Program-made: the position numbers and the translations under genes
Assembly: GCA_036571765.1 (NCBI GenBank)
Contig: BROE01000004.1
Coordinates: 4,680,453-4,744,452, forward strand
Source of the DNA: Plecoglossus altivelis
Taxonomy: Eukaryota; Chordata; Actinopteri; Osmeriformes; Plecoglossidae
Length of the DNA: 64,000 bases
Reading direction: 5' to 3'
In this document: piece after piece, positions 1 through 11,170 of the stretch
How the letters are laid out: each line of letters opens with the position of its first letter
How positions within the stretch are numbered: the stretch's first letter is position 1
The notes under the pieces: generated by a model
Databases searched by the model: none
What the model saw: only the letters and a program-made list of their open reading frames with translations
Told to the model about the DNA's origin: nothing

Positions 1-103
1 GCTCTCAGCATACACTAGCTGTGTGGGAGGATGGCCTCATGGATCTGTACAGTACAGACTATCTGCACAGAACACATTCTCCCTGTACAGTGTGAAATAT
101 ATA

Positions 104-525
104 GGTGTGCGCACGTGTCTGTGCCATACTTGTATGTGTGTCCGCACGTGTGTGTCTGTCATGCTTGTGTGTGTGTCTTTCTGTGTGTGTCTGTCCTGCT
201 GGTGTGTGTGTTTGTCCGTGTGTGTCTGTCATGCTGGTGTGTGTGTGTGTGTGTCTGTCTGTCTGTCTGTGTGTGTCTGTCATACTTATGTGTGTGTATG
301 TCTGTCTGTCTGTCTGTGTGTGTCTGTACTGCTGGTGTGTGTGTGTGTCTGTCTGTCTGTCTGTGTATGTCTGTCATGCTGGTGTGAGTGTTTGTCTGTG
401 TGTGTCTGTCATGCTTGTGTGTGTGTCTGTCTGTGTGTGTCTGTCATGCTTGTGTGTGTGTTTGTGTCTGTGTGTGTGTGTCTGTCCTGCTGGTGTGTGT
501 CTGTCCTGCTGGTGTGTGTCTGTCT
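104..525. repeat. TG-rich minisatellite, 36-bp basic period
   Basis: About ten copies of a CTGTCATGCTGGTGTG-type core separated by TG and TCTG runs. Spacing is 36 bp in several places and 46-51 bp where the TG/TCTG linkers have grown. Frames are open on both strands only because of composition. Confidence 0.85.
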
Positions 526-1413
526 GCTCCCCAGCCCCCTGCTGTGCACAGGGCTAATGAGTGCAGTGGGGAGCCAGGCTTCCAGCCTGATGTGAAAACA
601 GCCGACAAGCGCAGCAGCTCTGGGAGGGATCCACTGGCTCCTGTCTACATGACGACCAGGCAGGTCTTCTGCTTTCTCCTCCACCCAATGGCTCTGCTGC
701 TTGTTGTGTCTGCATCTGTCAGCTGCGATACGGCAGCCATGTGTCCACCGTGTCTGCTTGGATGATAAACAACCAAGACCCTATAATGAGCATTGATCCT
801 TTTGAGCAACACCAAATACGGAACCATTTCAACATCTGCTGTTTTCATCAATGAGTACTGCTTTGAGTCTGCAGCGTTGCTTTTAGTGTTGTGTCCCTGC
901 GATAACTCTGATCTGTGACTGAAAGCAAACCGACTGCAACCCTCGTACAATGCTGTCGTGCTGTTCCGCGTAGTTTATCAACGGTGTAGCTTACCTCTCC
1001 GCGAATCATCCCGGGTGTCACCTGCGAGCGCCCAACTGCTTGTGCCATCGCCACAACCGGGGAAAGAGGCAGGCCACGCTCTCCAAAACGACGCCTCTCG
1101 AGATACCGGAAGCCTTTGACGACCGAATTAAGAATTCATTTAAAAGTGTAAGCTTGAAAACACTCTGAGAAGCAATTACTGTTCCTGTCTGGGATCCGGT
1201 CTCGGGAGGTGCAGGCGTGTGCCGTACTATTTTCAGGAGTACCATGGGCTCCCTGCTGAGAGGGTGTTAGTGACGCGTCTCAGCTAGATGTGAAAGATAT
1301 TTTTCTCATTCTTCCGATTCCACTTTATCCCTCCATCCACTCTGCTCACCTACCTTCATCATAACAGTTCGGCAAGGATCTGTTGGAGTGGAAGGAGAAG
1401 GTAATGGTTTTGC
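526..1413. other. Unique intergenic sequence
   Basis: No repeat array, splice-framed coding segment or RNA gene was recognised here. Short frames lack similarity to anything I know. Confidence 0.5.
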
Positions 1414-2386
1414 CCTGACACCACCCATCCTAACACCAACCATCCAGACACCAACCATCCTAACACCAACCATCCTAACACCACCCATCCAGACACCAAC
1501 CATCCTGACACCACCCATCCTAACACCAACCATCCAGACACCAACCATCCTAACACCAACCATCCTAACACCACCCACCTTTACACCAACCACCCTGACA
1601 CCAACCACCCTAACACCAACCATCCTAACACCAACCATCCTGACACCAACCACCCTGACACCAACCACCCTGACACCAACCACCCTAACACCAACCATCC
1701 TAACACCAACCACCTTTACACCAACCACCCTAACACCAACCATCCTAACACCAACCACCTTTACACCAACCACCCTGACACCAACCACCTTTACACCAAC
1801 CACCCTAACACCAACCACCCAGACACCAACCATCCTAACACCAACCATCCTGACACCAACCACCCTGACACCAACCATCCTAACACCAACCACCCAGACA
1901 CCAACCACCCTGACACCAACCATCCTAACACCAACCACCCTGACACCAACCACCCAGACACCAACCATCCTGACACCAACCATCCTGACACCAACCATCC
2001 TAACACCAACCACCCAGACACCAACCACCCAGACACCAACCACCCTGACACCAACCACCTTTACACCAACCACCCAGACACCAACCATCCTGACACCAAC
2101 CATCCTAACACCAACCATCCTAACACCAACCATCCAGACACCAACCATCCTAACACCAACCATCCTAACACCAACCACCCTGACACCAACCATCCTGACA
2201 CCAACCATCCTAACACCAACCATCCTGACACCAACCACCCTGACACCAACCACCCTGACACCAACCATCCTGACACCAACCACCCAGACACCACCCACCT
2301 TTACACCAACCACCCTAACACCAACCATCCTAACACCAACCATCCTAACACCAACCACCCTAACACCAACCATCCTAACACAAACT
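1414..2386. repeat. 15-bp VNTR, about 65 copies
   Basis: Unit ACACCAACCATCCTA with variants differing mainly in the last seven bases (CATCCTA, CATCCTG, CACCCTG, CACCCTA, CACCCAG, CATCCAG, CACCTTT). Decayed copies reach about 2460. The period is a multiple of three, so a 339-residue frame of PTILT/PTTLT units is open on the plus strand and a 380-residue frame on the minus strand. Neither looks like a gene. The minus strand is GGTTGGTGTTAGGAT repeated. Confidence 0.95.
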
Positions 2387-3595
2387 ACGCTAATCATCCT
2401 AACCTGAACCAAGCTAACGCTAATCACACTGACCCTCACCACCATCAATTGTTATGCTAACCCTCGGCTCCCTTCCGACAGTAGCTTCCAGAACATCCCG
2501 CCCCTCTGACAGAGGGTCTTCGCCACCCCTCTCTCTCTCTCTCTCAGGACAGTATGCTGGGTCGGTCCCTTATTGTATTCCACCCTTGGAGCTGTTAGCC
2601 TCACGATCAAGCTTACTGTCCATCCCTCTTCTCCTGAGCTGGAGGGCGCGTGCAGTCGCCAGCCAGCCAGCCTGCCTGCCATCACCACCACCATGGACGA
2701 TGAAAATGATTCATACGCTGTTTGTTTACCCTCCTCGGTAAATCTGGAAGAACAAGTAAACACGTTCCCGTTCCCTGCACGAAAGCAGGGAGAGGTTGGA
2801 CGAGAGTGAAGGTCTGTCTTTCGTTTTGCTTCGTCCTTCAGAAGTGTGCGAGGGTTCTGATTTATGAGCGGAGCTTCAGGTCTGGTTCTGGTTCAGGACA
2901 TGTGACAAGTTGTTTGGACTCTGGGAGCTAGCAGACAATGACTGGACCGGGCTCTGAGCTTCTTGGCCGTGTCCGGACGTGGTCCACCCAAGCTGGCAGG
3001 AGCCGGACATGATTGATGGAGGCCAGAGTCAGGGGTGTTGTGCACACAAACGCCACATGCACACACACGCTCCCAAACTCTGAAGAAAACACACAGAGAA
3101 GTGTATAAATAACTTCCAAACACCAATTCTTTCCTTTTTTTTTGCTTCTTTTCCCTGTCTATCTCCCTTTATCCATAAAGCACTCTTATACAGACAAATG
3201 CAAGTTCTCTCTCATGAGACTCCATATTCACACCACACCGTGTGCCATTTAATAACACGGTCACCTTCATAATGGTTGAGAGGCTGAGAGACTGGGCAGG
3301 GCAAGACAGTCCGTCAAATTCAAATCTACTATAAATTAGCTGTCCTTCCTACTCATCTCATGAACTGTGGATGAAAATACAAGGCAGGATTTCTCCAACG
3401 CCGCTCATGTTCTGACAGGTTGATGTGCACTGCCCCCTGTTGAGATGCACTGGTATTGCACACTGTGGCACATTTGAGCTTTTATGGGGTTCCGGGATTT
3501 ATAAAACCGCACAGTGGTGCATTATTTTGACTTGGCAACACGAGACTATCCGGCTTTCATGTGCCTGACTGCAGATGACCATGTGCATGTGGGTC
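2387..3595. other. Unique intergenic sequence
   Basis: After decaying VNTR copies the stretch is unique, with a short (CT)n at about 2530-2547. Nothing coding or RNA-like was recognised. Confidence 0.5.
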
Positions 3596-3655
3596 TGTTT
3601 GTATTTGTTTGTGTGTATTCATGTGTGTGAGCGTGTGTGTGTGTGTGTTTGTGTG
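3596..3655. repeat. TG microsatellite (impure)
   Basis: TG dinucleotides broken by TTTG and TGAGCG, on the plus strand. Confidence 0.8.
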
Positions 3656-3772
3656 TCTTCCCACACAAGGAGGTCACAGCCAGTAATTACATTCACAGAC
3701 TAAAGGTTGGTGTTAACAAGACAGAGCCACTGATTACCCTGCGGAAATTAACCTGCACAAAGACTGCAGTGG

Positions 3773-3887
3773 ACACACACACACACACACTCAAACACAC
3801 ACACACACACACTTAAACACACACACACACACTCAAACACACACACACACACACTTAAACACACGCACACACACACTCAAACACACA
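3773..3887. repeat. CA microsatellite with higher-order TCAAA/TTAAA punctuation
   Basis: Runs of CA are interrupted alternately by TCAAA and TTAAA about every 20-23 bases, giving a compound period near 43 bp. Confidence 0.85.
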
Positions 3888-5012
3888 AAGCAGTGGTACA
3901 CTGGCTTGACATTTTCACTCGACGTAGATAGGGTGCTCTCACATGTGACATTTTGGCACCCGGCCCTCCATTTCCATCCTTCTTCCCTTCATCCCCCTCT
4001 TCCTGGATCCTCATTAAAACCTGCAAGACAATTAACAGAGTGGGACCCTGTAACCTTTTCCCTCTCTCCTCTTCCTCCCAGCCTTGGCTGCAGCCATCTC
4101 CTCACCACCCCAGCTGGCGATAGGCTGGTTGCTTTATCCACCCAAGTGATGGTGTTTTATAAAGCAGCCATCCACGCAGCAAGCATTCTGAGCCGGTGTG
4201 TTCCGCATAAGTCCTGGTGCGCTTTCGCAGGCAGAGGGAAAGAGGTTTTGATTTCACTGATGCGATCGAGGCCGTCCCCGAGCACGTAAACAATCCTCTT
4301 CGTCTGATACGCAGAGTGCTGCAGGACAATACTGTCTGTCAGGATTTTTTCTCCTTCTTTTGTTTGTACAATCAAACGTGTGAAAATAAGCAGCTATACA
4401 CATCACTTCCTCCCTGCCTCCGCTTGCCTCGAGTCAGCCAGGCACGGTCGTGATGGAGGACTGATTACAGGCAGCCATGTGGAGGCGTGATATATGTTCG
4501 GTCTTTGTTTGGCAAAAAAAAAGAAGGAAAAAAGTAACTCCACTCTAAACCTCTCTAACCAGCCCAGAAGTGTTGGCGCACACATGATTTCTCTCTCCTT
4601 CTCGCCACCCCCCTCTCTTTCACTTTCTGTCCCTCCCTCCCTTTCTCTCCCCATTCCCTCTTTCTCTCCCACCCCTCTTTCTCTCTCATGTCGCATTCAG
4701 ACAAGAGAAATCAAACCTGCTCATCCATCACTTTTTCAATTAGCCACTGATTAGGACGGATGGAGGGCTGTATCGACATATCATTAGCCCAGGATATCAT
4801 GGCTCTCCTTCAGTTACGCTTGAAGCTGGGCTGGGCCAGAGTCACAGACTGCTGGGAGGGAGATGGAAGCTTGATGAAGATTTACATTCGAAAATGTTTA
4901 TCTTAAAAAATACATTTCAGTCACTTTAATCCAAAGTGACAAATGGGTAATGTGAAACAGAACATAATCAGCATGGAGAAAAACTATATAAACGTTTTAG
5001 TTGGTAGCATAG
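3888..5012. other. Unique intergenic sequence with pyrimidine-rich tract
   Basis: Mostly unique. A CT-rich tract spans about 4588-4690. A degenerate CACTTTAATCCAAAGTGAC stretch at about 4922-4942 recalls a common fish interspersed repeat. No gene recognised. Confidence 0.45.
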
Positions 5013-5270
5013 ATAGCTGTCTAGATAGCTGGCTGGCTGCATAGGCAGCAATCTTGTTGTGTAGATAACTGTCTGGCTGTATAGCTTGTTGTCTTGTCCA
5101 GATAACTGGCTCGCTTCATAACCTGTTGTCTTGTTGTCAAGATAACTGGCTGGCTGTATAGCTACCTGTCTTGTTGTCCAGATAACTGGCTGGCTGTATA
5201 GCTAGCTGCCTTGTTGTCTAGATAGCTGGCTGGCTGCATTGCAAGCTCTCTTGTTGTCTAGATAGTTGGT
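5013..5270. repeat. 40-bp minisatellite, about 6.5 copies
   Basis: GATAACTGG/GATAGCTGG recurs at 5024, 5064, 5101, 5141, 5181, 5221 and 5261, so the period is 40 bp with one 37-bp unit. Each unit carries GGCTGGCTG and CTTGTTGTC. Confidence 0.9.
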
Positions 5271-5552
5271 TGGTTGGTTCTTCTACAGTAATATATTCTG
5301 TTCTACACAGCATTGTGTTTATGGTGATGTTACCCTGGTATCATTACCAACGCTGGATAAAGATGTAAAGTGCTCTGGGTACACTGCTGGGGAGAAGAGC
5401 GTTGGAATCAGAACAGTTTGTTTTTATCCAATTAGCAACAAAACATCATAGTTGGAGATGAAAGGGTGGAACCCTGGTGAGGCAGGGTTACACAATATCA
5501 CAATCGAAGGTTGTTCCAAGGCAAGAAGGATAGAAAGGAGAAATGTAGAAAT

Positions 5553-5636
5553 GAATGGGAGGGAGGGAGGAAGGAAGGAAGGAAGGAAGGAAGGAAGGAA
5601 GGCAGGAAGGAAGGCAGGAAGGGAAGAATGAAGGGA
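5553..5636. repeat. GGAA tetranucleotide repeat
   Basis: (GGAA)n with GGGA and GGCA variants on the plus strand. The array is a run of ETS-type GGAA cores, a class known to be able to act as an ETS-dependent element in other contexts. Confidence 0.9.
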
Positions 5637-5687
5637 GGTGAAGCCTTCTCCCAGACCATCCAGAGGGAAAACTCTTGGGGGTCAAGA

Positions 5688-5722
5688 TTGATTGATCCAT
5701 TGATTCATTGATCCATTGATCC
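5688..5722. repeat. Short ATTGATCC tandem repeat
   Basis: ATTGATTGATCC and ATTGATCC units in tandem, about 35 bases. Confidence 0.7.
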
Positions 5723-6054
5723 TGGTATGTCTAGAAGGGATCCATCAATACCCCAGAAGAGCTCTGCTAGATCTCCATATGGGTCACCTGCAGCTGGAGA
5801 AGCCCTTCCACACCTCATCACAAACAGGTCAGTTACCATCCTTGCTCGTTCGGCATCGCTGTGAACTTCTGCCAACATTGCACGTGTCGTGCAATTGTTC
5901 CTTCTTAAAGTGCTACCAAAGCTCCTTCGAAATGGCTACGTCTTGATTGCTGGAGTGAACAGCGATTCCACACATCTGAAATATTCAAGCTGGGCTTGAC
6001 TGGTTTGAGAGCCGTGCTAAATAACAGTTATCAAACAAATTATTGGTGTATACA

Positions 6055-6370
6055 GACAGGGGTGAACTGTTGAGATTGAAGAGACCATGTTGAGGCTGAA
6101 GGAGGAGACTGTGTAGAGGCTGAGGAGTCATTTAGAGGCTGTGAGAGGAGGTTGTGTAGAGGCTGGGGATATGGTTGTGTAGAGGCTGGTGAGGTGGCTG
6201 TGTTAAGTCTGGGGAGGTGGCCATGTAGAGACTGAGGAGTCGTAGAGGCTGTGAGAGGAGGTTGTTTAGAGGCTGGGGAGAAGGCTGGGGATGAGGCTGG
6301 GGAGAGGCTGGGGATGAGGCTGAGGGAGGATGTGTTGAGGCTGGGAAGGGGGCCTTGTAGAGGCTGAGGG
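6055..6370. repeat. GAGGCTG-rich degenerate minisatellite
   Basis: AGAGGCTG and GGGGATGAGGCTG motifs recur at irregular 20-35 bp spacing. The complementary C-rich strand keeps a 253-residue low-complexity frame that continues into the neighbouring TG tract and is not taken as a gene. Confidence 0.8.
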
Positions 6371-6575
6371 TAAGCGATGGGGGCTGGGAGGAGCGGGCAG
6401 CACCCACCCGTCTGCCCTGCCCTGGGAAAGAGGAAACCATTAATGTCGCTGTGAGTGGGACCGTCTCCAATAGGAAACCATGCAGAATAAACACGACCTG
6501 AACACTCTGTCTCGTTCACATGACCCTGAGTAACTGGCTGTGTAATCAGCCGCCTGCTAGTACACCTAGACAGTG

Positions 6576-6745
6576 CTGTGTGTGTGTGTGTGTGTGTGTG
6601 CGTGCATGCGTGTGTGCGTGCGTGAGTGTGTGTGCGTGCATGAGTGTGAGCGCGCGCGTGCGTGTGTGTGTGTGCGTGCGTGCGTGCGCCTGTCTTCATG
6701 TGTACGTCTGTGTCTCCGTGGGTGCCTGTGTTTGTATATATGTGT
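6576..6745. repeat. TG microsatellite with CG-bearing segments
   Basis: Pure (TG)n at the start, then GTGCGTGCG and GCGCGCGTGCG mixtures, an alternating purine-pyrimidine tract. Confidence 0.85.
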
Positions 6746-7645
6746 GCGTTCTGTTTGCATGTGTTCCGGAGTGTTCCATTTGTGTTAGTAGAAGTGTCCA
6801 AGACTGTTCTGTCTCAGCATGTGTGTCCTGGAGTCTACAGAGAGAGGATAGATGGGCACATGGTTCATTTGAGTCTCATCCTATATTTCACCTCCTAAGA
6901 GGTTTTACTGGCTTGCCAAGACTGTGGCAGTCTCCTGTTGACATTGTGTGATCATTTAGCTAGGATGGGGTTTGGAATTTCCAATTCTCAGAATGTGATG
7001 ATGTCCAGATGTATCGGCAACACTGTGCACCACACAGGAGGCAATTCCTCCTGCAACCACAGAGGGGCAGTAGAGGACTGATGTTGAACAGACCACCCAC
7101 ACACTCATAAGGTGTTTGTTGTTTCCTGATGCATCCTTGACTTTGGGTTCTCTGGTAAGCTGCAAGAAACCAATACTAGTGACACCTTAAAGTAAAAAAA
7201 CAACAACATGCAATAATAGTTTTGATATATAACCCTAATATGCCTGGTTTATGTCCATGGTCAACTAACAGCAGAGGGAGGGGGATGTAGGAGGAAGGGT
7301 GTTTGGTTAAAAACAGCGTCTCCTTCATCCAGATATTTCACCCACTTTCTGATTTACTTCCATTCTGCAGAACAATAACAGGCCCTTATTCATTATTTCC
7401 CTGATTTACTATGTGAACGGTGCTCCGGTCTGGGTTCTGAAGTGGAGTCATTTCACTTGGTGATGAGCCAGCGTGCTAGCTAGCTAGCCTCAGCCAATCC
7501 ATAGCAGCCTCCTTCTGAGTTGCTCTCCAAAAGGAAATCAGCTCTGAAGGCAGGTCACAGCCCTGCTGAAACCACCTGAGTATCGTATACAATCATGCCT
7601 GCATCAGGGGCATGCAAGGGGTGGGGAGGGGGGGATTGAGTAAAA
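6746..7645. other. Unique intergenic sequence
   Basis: No array or gene recognised. A GCTAGCTAGCTAGC palindromic run lies near 7474-7488. Confidence 0.5.
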
Positions 7646-7658
7646 GAGAGAGTGTTTG

Positions 7659-7689
<31 letters not shown>

Positions 7690-7735
7690 TGTGTGGGGGG
7701 GGTGATAAAGAACAAGAGAGGNNNGGGGGGGGGGT
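7646..7735. repeat. TG and G-run tract with an unresolved 3-base gap
   Basis: (TG)n is followed by two G-runs. Bases 7722-7724 are N, exactly between G-runs, so the true length of this tract is unknown. Confidence 0.9.
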
Positions 7736-7942
7736 GTTGGGAAAGGCAAGCGAATGTGTGAAACTCTGCTATTCATGGCTTACAAATGCGACTTTCTAAA
7801 GAGGATACACCCTTTTGAAAACACACCGGGTTCAATTTGATTTCTCCCAGCAATCCAAACAGTGCAGATGAACACCATCCTACGTGACAGGGTACCCAAG
7901 CGTGGCTCAGTCCTGTAGGATGGCCTGGTTATCTTTATAGGC

Positions 7943-8128
7943 CTGTGTGTGGGGGTTGTGTGTGTGATGTGTGGGGGTGGCCTGGTCTACGTACGTGACT
8001 TTGTGTATGCATGTGCTCTTTAGATATGTGTGCACATGTGTGTGTGTGTGCGCGTGTGTGTGTGCGCGATGGTGTGTGTGTGTGTGTGTGTGCATGCAAT
8101 GGTGTGTGTGCGTGTGGTTTTGACAGGG
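7943..8128. repeat. TG-rich microsatellite
   Basis: Interrupted (TG)n with CG and ATGGTG inserts over about 185 bases. Confidence 0.8.
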
Positions 8129-8540
8129 AGGGGGGTGGAAGATTAAGCGGAGGAGTGTCGAAAGAAGAGAGAGTAAAGAGGGTTCCCAAGGCAACCTGCT
8201 GCTCCCTGGCCCCTGCGAGGTAGCGTGGGGGACCCCTCGCCTCGGGTCTGAGCACCTGCACTCTGTTTGCACAGACAACACTGATTATTTTTATGATCTC
8301 TTTGCTTGGCAGAAGCTCACACTACAGGGCAGTGCTTCTCCCTGACATGCCTCATCCTGTGTCCTCCAGTTTACTGTCAGTTGCTCTCCATGGTAAGTAA
8401 TTAGAGGCAGGGAGACAAAGACCCCGTATCTGACTCTCAGTGTCTCTGTGTCTCTTTCTCTCTCTTGCTCCATTTCTCTCTTCTTTTCCTTTCTTTTTCC
8501 TCTTTTCTTTTTTGTCTCTGTTTCCCTCTCTCTTCTTTTT
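8129..8540. other. Unique segment ending in a CT-rich tract
   Basis: Unique to about 8430, then a TC/TTTC pyrimidine tract to 8540. No gene recognised. Confidence 0.5.
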
Positions 8541-8815
8541 GGGGGGGGGGAAGGCTGAGGGTCTAGAAGGCTGGGGGTCCGTAGAAGGGCTTTGGGGTCT
8601 AGGGGCTGGGGTCTATGGGGGCTAGGGGGCTCTATATAGGTCTGGGTGGTCTATGGGGCTGGGTGGATCTAGGGGCTTTGGGGGTCAGAAGGCTGGGGTT
8701 CTAGGGGTCTGGGGGTTCTAGGGGTGGTGGTCTGGGATGCTAAGGGGGCTGGGGGGTCTAGGGGGTGGGTGGTGTAGTGGGGCTGGGGGTCTAGGGTGGG
8801 GTAGGGGGTTCGGTT
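8541..8815 (+). repeat. G-run minisatellite (GGGGCTGGGGGTCTA type)
   Basis: Irregular copies of GGGGCTGGGGGTCTAG over 275 bases. Runs of three to nine G recur every few bases on the plus strand, so multiple overlapping three-tier G-quadruplexes are possible. Confidence 0.85.
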
Positions 8816-9503
8816 GTGGTAACTATGTGTCTGTGATTGTGTGGCTTTGATAGCAGAGTTTCTCTTTGGATGGAGGACAGGGTAATGATCTTGTGTTGTA
8901 GTCCAGCCAATGTGCCAGGGAGAGCTTGAGGCTGAATCATTTTTGAAGATTGATGACTCGTCAGTGCAAAGCTCGCGATTTCCCGTGTGTGGTTTCCTTC
9001 AATGGTTGACTCGGGCTGTGTGTCCGTCCAGCACACATACCTCACTTTGCCTCTGTTTTTCTTCCTTCCGCCACTTTCTCTCAGCGTGTCCTCCTCTCCT
9101 CAGCCGCTTCGTACGGCTCGCCCTCGCCCCTCGTGTACTGCGTCCGTAGCCCTCTCGTACGCTCCTCGCCAGCCCCTCGTACGCCCCCATCCCCCCTCAG
9201 AAGACCTTTGCATTTCCTGTTAGTCCCAATAATGCAGGAACAAGCAGCTCCACTTCCTGGTTCTCAGGCTGGCAGGGAAGGAACTGTGGTCTGGTCACAC
9301 GGTGCTCACTGCTTCCCCTCGCCACCTACGCCCCACCCCCACCCTCCTCCTCCCCCCTCTCTCTCCTTCCTTTCCCCTTTGCCTCTCCTCCTCCTCTCAA
9401 CACTACTTCCAGCCTTCCCAGCTCTCCGTCTCTTTCATCGTTGACGCATCTCACTTTAGAACGGAACAACAACTACCTCTGCACAAAAGTGTATTCACGT
9501 ACA
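8816..9503. other. Unique intergenic sequence
   Basis: Contains three copies of a CTCGTACG/CCCTCGTACGC-like motif around 9106-9186 and CT-rich stretches near 9340-9410. No gene recognised. Confidence 0.45.
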
Positions 9504-9504
9504 C

Positions 9505-9691
9505 ACTCTCACACGCACACACACACACACACACACACGGCCCACCTCTTCGCCCCAGGATCAGGATGTTCCCCCGATAGAAGGATATTTTCACAAAATG
9601 TCACAAAACACATCACACACACACAAACACATACACATGTACACACATACACACACACACATAAACACGTACACACACACACGTACACACG
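9505..9691. repeat. Two CA microsatellites
   Basis: (CA)n at 9505-9538 and impure CA with TACACA interruptions at 9604-9691, separated by about 65 unique bases. Confidence 0.85.
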
Positions 9692-10075
9692 GTGAGTAAC
9701 AAACACAGATTCTATATTTACAGGCGATCTTTATCTCCTGTGTCTGTTGTTGTTGTGTGGAAAAAAGGATGTGGAGGACATTTTCAAAGTAATGGAGAGG
9801 AAAACTTGGAACTCTTCTCACAGCAGAATGGAACACCTATCCTTGTCTGGGTGGATGCTTGTCAGAATACACCGTGGATTCATGGGAATTCATCTGGTAA
9901 CTGCAGATTGTTTGTGAAGTGAAAAGCGGACAGGCAGTCTCATAACATGCCTAGACACTGGAGAGAAATAACCCTAATTGAATCACACATTGGCGAGATC
10001 CAGAGTAGATTCGTTCACAGCACAGCTGTGCGGTTATTTCCCTGTAGGAATGTTGCAGTCAGAGCCTGGCTGCTC

Positions 10076-10295
10076 TTCTCCTTGTCTCCTTTCCTCGGCT
10101 CCTTGTCTCCTCTCCCTCTCTCCTCTGCGCCTCCATTTCTTCAACCAGAACAAGGTTTTTCTCCTCCTCCTCTCCTCCTCTGCCTCTTCTTCGCTTCTCC
10201 TTTCCTCTGATGCTCCTTCACTCCTATACCTCTCCTCCTTTCTCCTCCCCTTCCCCCCTCTCTCCTCCCTCCTCACCTCCTCCTCCCGCCCTCCC
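10076..10295. repeat. Polypyrimidine CTCCTT-rich tract
   Basis: Almost uninterrupted CTCCT/CTTCT sequence over about 220 bases, giving serine/leucine frames on one strand and Arg/Glu frames on the other. It is not treated as coding. Confidence 0.8.
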
Positions 10296-10456
10296 TCCTT
10301 CTGTTTAGAGTCTCCTGTAGCGTGTCGTATTAGACGTCTTCTCCAGACCACAGCACCAGTCACATGCCTGCATTATTAACCAGTCCTGCTTGTTTATCCT
10401 GTGTGATCAACCTCAAAACAACTAGCATGATATGGTCCCCCACACACAGCACGTGT

Positions 10457-10480
10457 ACACACACACACACACACACACAC
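10457..10480. repeat. CA microsatellite
   Basis: Uninterrupted (CA)n. Confidence 0.85.
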
Positions 10481-10724
10481 TGTGTATTTACCCTCCACCA
10501 CAAGGCCCCAGTGCCCCCTGGGAAAACTGGGCACTCTTGTTACGGGCAACAATGGTGGCATTTAATACGAGTCACAGTTACTAGGCAACCACAAACCTAC
10601 TGGACTGGTGTTGGATTACGGACAGTTACATAATTAATTGGACGTTGTGAATATTTAATATGCGAGCGTGGGGTAATTTACAACAGTGTGTAAATGGGCC
10701 TTCTCAGCCATCTCAGCCCTTGAG

Positions 10725-10882
10725 TGTGTGAGTGTGCGCGTGTGTGTGTGCGTGTGTGAAAGAGGGAGAGGGGCTGAGGGAAAGAGGTGGGGGAGGGAGA
10801 GAGAGAAAATTAGCAAAATGGAGAAAGGGGAAAGAGAAAGTGAGAGAGTGAAAAAGAGAGTGAAAAAGAGAGAGCGAGAGAG
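10725..10882. repeat. TG tract followed by GA-rich tract
   Basis: Impure TG/CG dinucleotides to about 10757, then purine-rich GAGA/AAGAG sequence to 10882. Confidence 0.75.
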
Positions 10883-11097
10883 GTAAATGTGGTGTATGTA
10901 TTCAGGCGGCCAGGGGGCTGGGGTGCCGGTGTCCTGTGGAAGGGATGCTCTGGTGCAGGGTGCAGGGTCTAGAGGTTGACTAGGAGAAGGATGGAGCACA
11001 GAGCATAGAGGCACAGAGAGTCCTTCACACTGGGCTAGCTGCTTCAAGAATCTCTTGTTCTCTGCATTAACACAAGCCTGGACACCAGAGAAGTGTA

Positions 11098-11170
11098 GAG
11101 GAAGAGAGACAGAGAGAGAGAGAGAGAAAGAGAAAGAGAGAGGTGGGGGGAGAGAGGAGGGAGATGGAAG
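11098..11170. repeat. GA microsatellite
   Basis: (GA)n with AAGAG and GGTGGGG interruptions. Further GA-rich sequence recurs at about 11495-11578. Confidence 0.8.

Noticed and set aside
1306..2448. 380-residue minus-strand and 339-residue plus-strand open frames
   Set aside because: Both are read through the 15-bp VNTR. A period divisible by three with no stop in the unit keeps frames open on both strands; no domain, signal peptide or non-repeat body is present.
3431..3443. Minus-strand CTCF-like TCAACAGGGGGCA
   Set aside because: Two core mismatches; a 12-of-13 plus-strand match at 11314-11326 is similarly unsupported. At this stringency chance hits are expected in 64 kb.
3658..3665. Minus-strand TGTGGGAA RBPJ-type site
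   Set aside because: An isolated match far from the gene and beside a TG tract; about four YGTGGGAA matches are expected by chance in this window.
6040..6801. 253-residue minus-strand frame
   Set aside because: It spans the GAGGCTG minisatellite and a TG tract; composition (Pro/Ser/Leu, then His/Thr) follows the DNA repeats.
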